In this document: positions 60,994 through 64,000 of the stretch, in pieces
How the letters are laid out: every line of letters starts with the position of its first letter
Position numbering within the stretch: the first letter of the stretch is position 1
Position numbers and translations under genes: made by a program
Assembly: GCF_949987535.1 (NCBI RefSeq)
Contig: NW_026645884.1
Location: 124,001 to 188,000, forward strand
DNA length: 64,000 nucleotides
Direction of reading: 5' to 3'
Source of the DNA: Balaenoptera acutorostrata
Taxonomy: Eukaryota > Chordata > Mammalia > Artiodactyla > Balaenopteridae
Notes under the pieces: model-generated
Database searches by the model: none
What the model was told of the DNA's origin: nothing
The model's input: only the letters and a program-made list of their open reading frames with translations

Positions 60994-62000
60994 CATCACA
61001 ATGCTCCAGAATTCTTGTCATCACAATGTTCCATACCGTGTCATCACAATGCTCCATGGCTATTGTCATCACAATTCTCCAGAATTCTTGTCATCACAAT
61101 GTTCCATGGCCGTGTCATCACAATGCTCCATGCCCTTTCATCACAATGTTCCAGAAATCATTTTCATCGCAATGTTCCTTGACTGTGTCATCACAATGCT
61201 CCATGGCCGTCATCAGCACAATGCTCCAGAATTCTTGTCATCACAAAGTTCCATGACCGTGTCATCACAATGCTCCATGGCCCTTGTCATCACAATGCTC
61301 CGGAATTCTTCTCATCACATTGTTTCATGACCGTGTCATCACAATGCTCCATGGCCCTTTTCAGCACAATGCTCCAGAATTCCTGTCATCACAATGTTCC
61401 ATGACCGTGTCATCACAATGCTCCATGGACCTTATCATCACAATGCTCCAGAATTCTTGTCATCACAATGTTCCATACCGTGTCATCACAATGCTCCATG
61501 GCCATTGTCATCACAATGCTCCAGAATTCTTGTCATCACAATGTTCCATGACCGTATCCTCACAATGCTCCATGGCCCTTGTCAGCACAATGCTCCAGAA
61601 TTCTTCTCATGACAATTTTCCATGACCGTGTCATCACAATGCTCCATGGCCCTTGTCATCATAATGCTCCAGAATTCTTGTCATTACTATATTCCATGTA
61701 CGTGTCATCACAATTCTCTATGGCACTTGTCATCATAATGCTCCAGAATTCTTGTCATCACAATGTTCCATGACCGTATCATCACAATGCTCCATGGCCC
61801 TTGTCAGCACAATGCTCCAGAATTCTTCTCATCACAATTTTCCATGATCGTGTCATCACAATGCTCCATGGCCCTTGTCATCACAATGTTCCATACCGTG
61901 TCATCACAATGCTCCATGGCCATTGTCATCACAATGCTCCCGAATTCTTGTCATCACAATGTTCCATGGCCCTGTCATCACAATGCTCCATGGCCCTTGT
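60994..62000. repeat. T array 28
   Basis: 1,007 bp. The left part matches T10. One TTACTATATTCC variant lies near 61,684 with GTACGTG and CACAATTCTCTATGGCAC. GGACCTTATC near 61,431 and CCATGATCGTG near 61,844 are private. Confidence 0.87.
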
Positions 62001-62245
62001 CAGCACAATATTCCATGACACATTTTGTCACAATACTCCATGACCACTGTCATCACAGAGTTCTCTGCCCATATCATCACAATGTTCCTTGTCACCTTTA
62101 ATCACAATGCTCCATGCCCTTTCATCACAATGCTCCAGAAATCTTGTCATCGCAATGTTCCATGACCATGTCATCACAATGGTCCATGGCCCTTGTCAGC
62201 ACAATGCTCGAGAATTCCTGTCATCACAATGTTCCATGACCGTGT
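62001..62245. repeat. E segment (type b) plus 123-bp spacer
   Basis: E part 62001-62122. Unlike the other four type-b copies it reads AATCACAATG rather than AATCAAAATG near 62,100, and the following D head is GCTACATG rather than GTTACATG. Confidence 0.85.
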
Positions 62246-63833
62246 CATCACAATGCTACATGACCCTGGTCATCACAGTTCTCCATGACCTTTGTCATCA
62301 CAATGCTCTATGTCGCTTTTCATCACAATTCTCAATGACCACTTTAATCACTATGCTCGCTGACCATTTTCATCATATTTCTCTAGTGTCATTACAATAC
62401 CCCATGACCCCTTTCTTCACAATGCTCCATGATGCCTGTCATCACAATGCTCCATGGCTTTTGTTATCACAATGCTCCAGGACCAGTTTCATCACAATTC
62501 TCCATCCCCTTTGTCATCATGGTGCACAATGAAACCTTTCATTAAAATGCTCCATGACACTAGTCATCACAATACTCCATGGCCTTTATCGTCACAATGC
62601 TCCCATGCACTTTTCATCACGATGTTCCATGAATACTTTCATCACATTGCTCCATGACCATTGTCATCACAATAGTCCATACCCTTGTCAACTCAATGCT
62701 GCATAATCCCTGTCATCACAATTCTCCATGACTGCTGTCATCACAATAATCCAGGACAATTTTCATCACAGTGCTTCATGCCCCCAGTCATCACAGTGCT
62801 CCACGATACCTTTCATCACAATTCCTAGATGATCAATGTCATCACAATGCCCCATGACACTTGTCATCACAATTCGCTATGACCCTTGTCATCACAATAC
62901 TCGATGAACCGTGTCATCACAGTGTTCCAGGACACATGTCATCACAATGATCCATGTCTACTTCCATCACAATGCTCCAATACCCCTGTCATCACAATGC
63001 TCCATGGCCCCTGTTATCATATTGCTCCATGATCTCTTTCATCACAATGCTCCATGACCACTGTCATCACCATGCCTCATAACGGCTCTCATCTCAATGC
63101 TCCATGGCCCCTTTCATCACAATGCTCCATGAACCCTGTCATCACAATGTACCCTGCCCTTTTCATCACAAAGCTCCGTGGGCCCTGTCATCACAATGCT
63201 CCATGCCCTTGTCATCAACATGCTCCAGAACTCTTGTCATCATAATGCTCCATGCCAATGTCATCAAAATGCCCCATGACACTTGTCATCACAATGCTCC
63301 ATGGCCTTTGTCTTCACAATGTTCCATGGCTCCTGTCATCACAGTGCTCCATGATACCTTTCATCGCAAATCTAGATGACCACTGTCATCACAATGCCCC
63401 ATGACAGATGTCATCACAATTCGCCATGGTCCTTGTCATCACAATGCTCCATGAACCGTGTCATCACAAGGTTCCAGGACACTTGTCATCACAATGATCC
63501 AAGATCACATTCATAACAGTGCTCCATGAACCCTGTCATCTCAATGCTCCATAGCCTTTGTATTCACAATGTTCCATGGCCCCTGTAATCACAGTGCTCC
63601 ATGACCCTTTTCATCACAATGCTCCAAGACCGCTCTCAACACAATGCCCCATGACGCCTGACATCACAAATCTCCATAGCCTCTCTTACCAAAAAGCTCC
63701 ATGATCGCTGTCAGCAGAATGTTCCATGACACTTTTCGTCACAATACTGCATGACCACTGTCATCACAGAGTTCTCTGCCCATTTCATCACAATGTTCCT
63801 TGTCACCTTTAATCAAAATGCTCCATGCCCTTT
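62246..63833. repeat. D block 22 (chimeric: 'tatgctcg' head, alpha tail)
   Basis: 1,588 bp. Head ATGCTCGCTGACC with CCCCATGACCCC; late part CATTCATAACAG near 63,511 and CCCATTTCATC near 63,779 (alpha). Private features: GTCAACTCAATGC near 62,687, CATCAACATGCTCC near 63,213, TTTGTCTTCACAATG near 63,307 and GGCTCCTGTC near 63,328. Confidence 0.87.
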
Positions 63834-64000
63834 CATCACAATGCCCCAGAAATATTTTTCATCGCAATGTTCCTTGACTGTGTCATCACAATGCTCCATG
63901 GCCGTCATCATCACAATGCTCCAGAATTCTTGTCATCACAATGTTCCATGACCGTGTCATCACAATGCTCCATGGCCCTTGTCAGCACAATGCTCCGGAA
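63834..64000. repeat. T array 29 (cut by the window end)
   Basis: It begins like T1/T5/T9 (CCAGAAATATTTTTC, CTTGACTGTGTC, GGCCGTCATCATC) with one change, CACAATGCCCCAG near 63,837. The array continues past the window. Confidence 0.85.

Larger units (their letters stand above)
1..64000. repeat. 25-bp-monomer satellite array with nested higher-order repeats (whole window)
   Basis: Apart from two SINE copies, every stretch is a head-to-tail chain of about 25-bp monomers starting CATCACAATG (or a near variant such as CAGCACAATG, CATCATAATG, CATCGCAATG) followed by a 14-15 base variable half. All monomers lie in the same orientation and I found no inverted segment. The plus strand is C-rich and G-poor: one canonical 74-bp trimer counts 18 A, 11 G, 23 C and 22 T. 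Both window edges fall inside the array, so its true length is unknown. It could be called a minisatellite by monomer size or a satellite by total size. No coding function is supported. Confidence 0.97.

Noticed and set aside
1..64000. Hundreds of open frames of 61-187 residues, mainly on the plus strand, with SSQCS, ITMLH and HHNAP motifs
   Set aside because: They follow from a 25-bp period read in three rotating frames, overlap one another in all phases, end at the same CCATGA stop and show no splice, start or codon signal. None is annotated as a gene.
1..64000. Centromeric alpha satellite or a CENP-B box
   Set aside because: No ~171-bp monomer, and I saw no match to the core NTTCG....CGGG pattern of the CENP-B box. 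A pericentromeric or subtelomeric place stays possible but unsupported.
1..64000. The well-known cetacean common satellite of about 1.6-1.75 kb, suggested by the ~1.59-kb D block length
   Set aside because: Similar length only. D blocks are made of 25-mers and alternate with trimers, and I cannot recall the common satellite sequence well enough to claim a match. A direct alignment would decide.
1643..64000. Heat-shock-element-like AGAATTCT in every B monomer
   Set aside because: A heat-shock element needs GAA and TTC separated by two bases; here they touch. It is simply an EcoRI palindrome.
1..64000. Telomeric TTAGGG/CCCTAA runs
   Set aside because: None seen on either strand.

Overview
The window is almost entirely one tandem-repeat (satellite/minisatellite) array in a mammalian genome. 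I see no protein-coding gene, tRNA, rRNA or structural RNA gene. The only non-satellite DNA is two copies of a tRNA-derived SINE (40461-40777 and 49821-50148, both on the minus strand). Their sequence looks like the CHR family of cetaceans and relatives, so the organism is probably a whale or dolphin. Hippopotamus or a ruminant is a less likely alternative. That assignment rests on recalled family features and was not checked by a search.

The base monomer is about 25 bp. It has a nearly constant half (CATCACAATG) and a variable half. Two kinds of territory alternate. 'T' arrays are regular 74-bp trimers of three monomer types: A (25 bp, variable half CTCCATGGCCCTTGT), B (25 bp, CTCCAGAATTCTTGT, carrying an EcoRI site) and C (24 bp, TTCCATGACCGTGT). 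'D' blocks are about 1.56-1.59 kb runs of some 63 strongly diverged 25-mers with unique landmarks, so every D block can be aligned base by base to the others. D plus T forms a long higher-order repeat whose period varies from about 1.9 to 3.6 kb, because T arrays differ in copy number and some D blocks are truncated. I name 22 D blocks (D1-D22), nine 'E' segments (a detached D tail always 123 bp before a D block) and seven 'V' blocks (about 319 bp, a diverged version of the D head).

Region by region: 1-34.5 kb holds D1-D12 and the start of D13 in a mosaic with several large duplications (offsets 3,210, 11,193, 22,990, 2,749 and 11,551 bp). 34.5-53 kb is a tandem duplication of about 9.4 kb, and the second SINE is a copy of the first made by that duplication. 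52.6-57.9 kb is a cluster of six V blocks spaced about 0.6-2 kb apart (a seventh lies at 43.2 kb). 57.9-64 kb returns to the T-E-D pattern (D21, D22).

Nothing here works as a gene system. The biological interest is how the array evolves: nested periodicities (25, 74, 147, about 2,700 and 9,360 bp), exchange inside D blocks, indels that are whole numbers of monomers, and a single dated retroposon insertion used as a duplication marker. The many short open frames are by-products of a 25-bp period (25 is 1 modulo 3), so every frame reads the same SSQCS / ITMLH / HHNAP peptide cycle until a TGA. All coordinates and identities come from reading by eye; copy boundaries inside a repeat are good to about one monomer.
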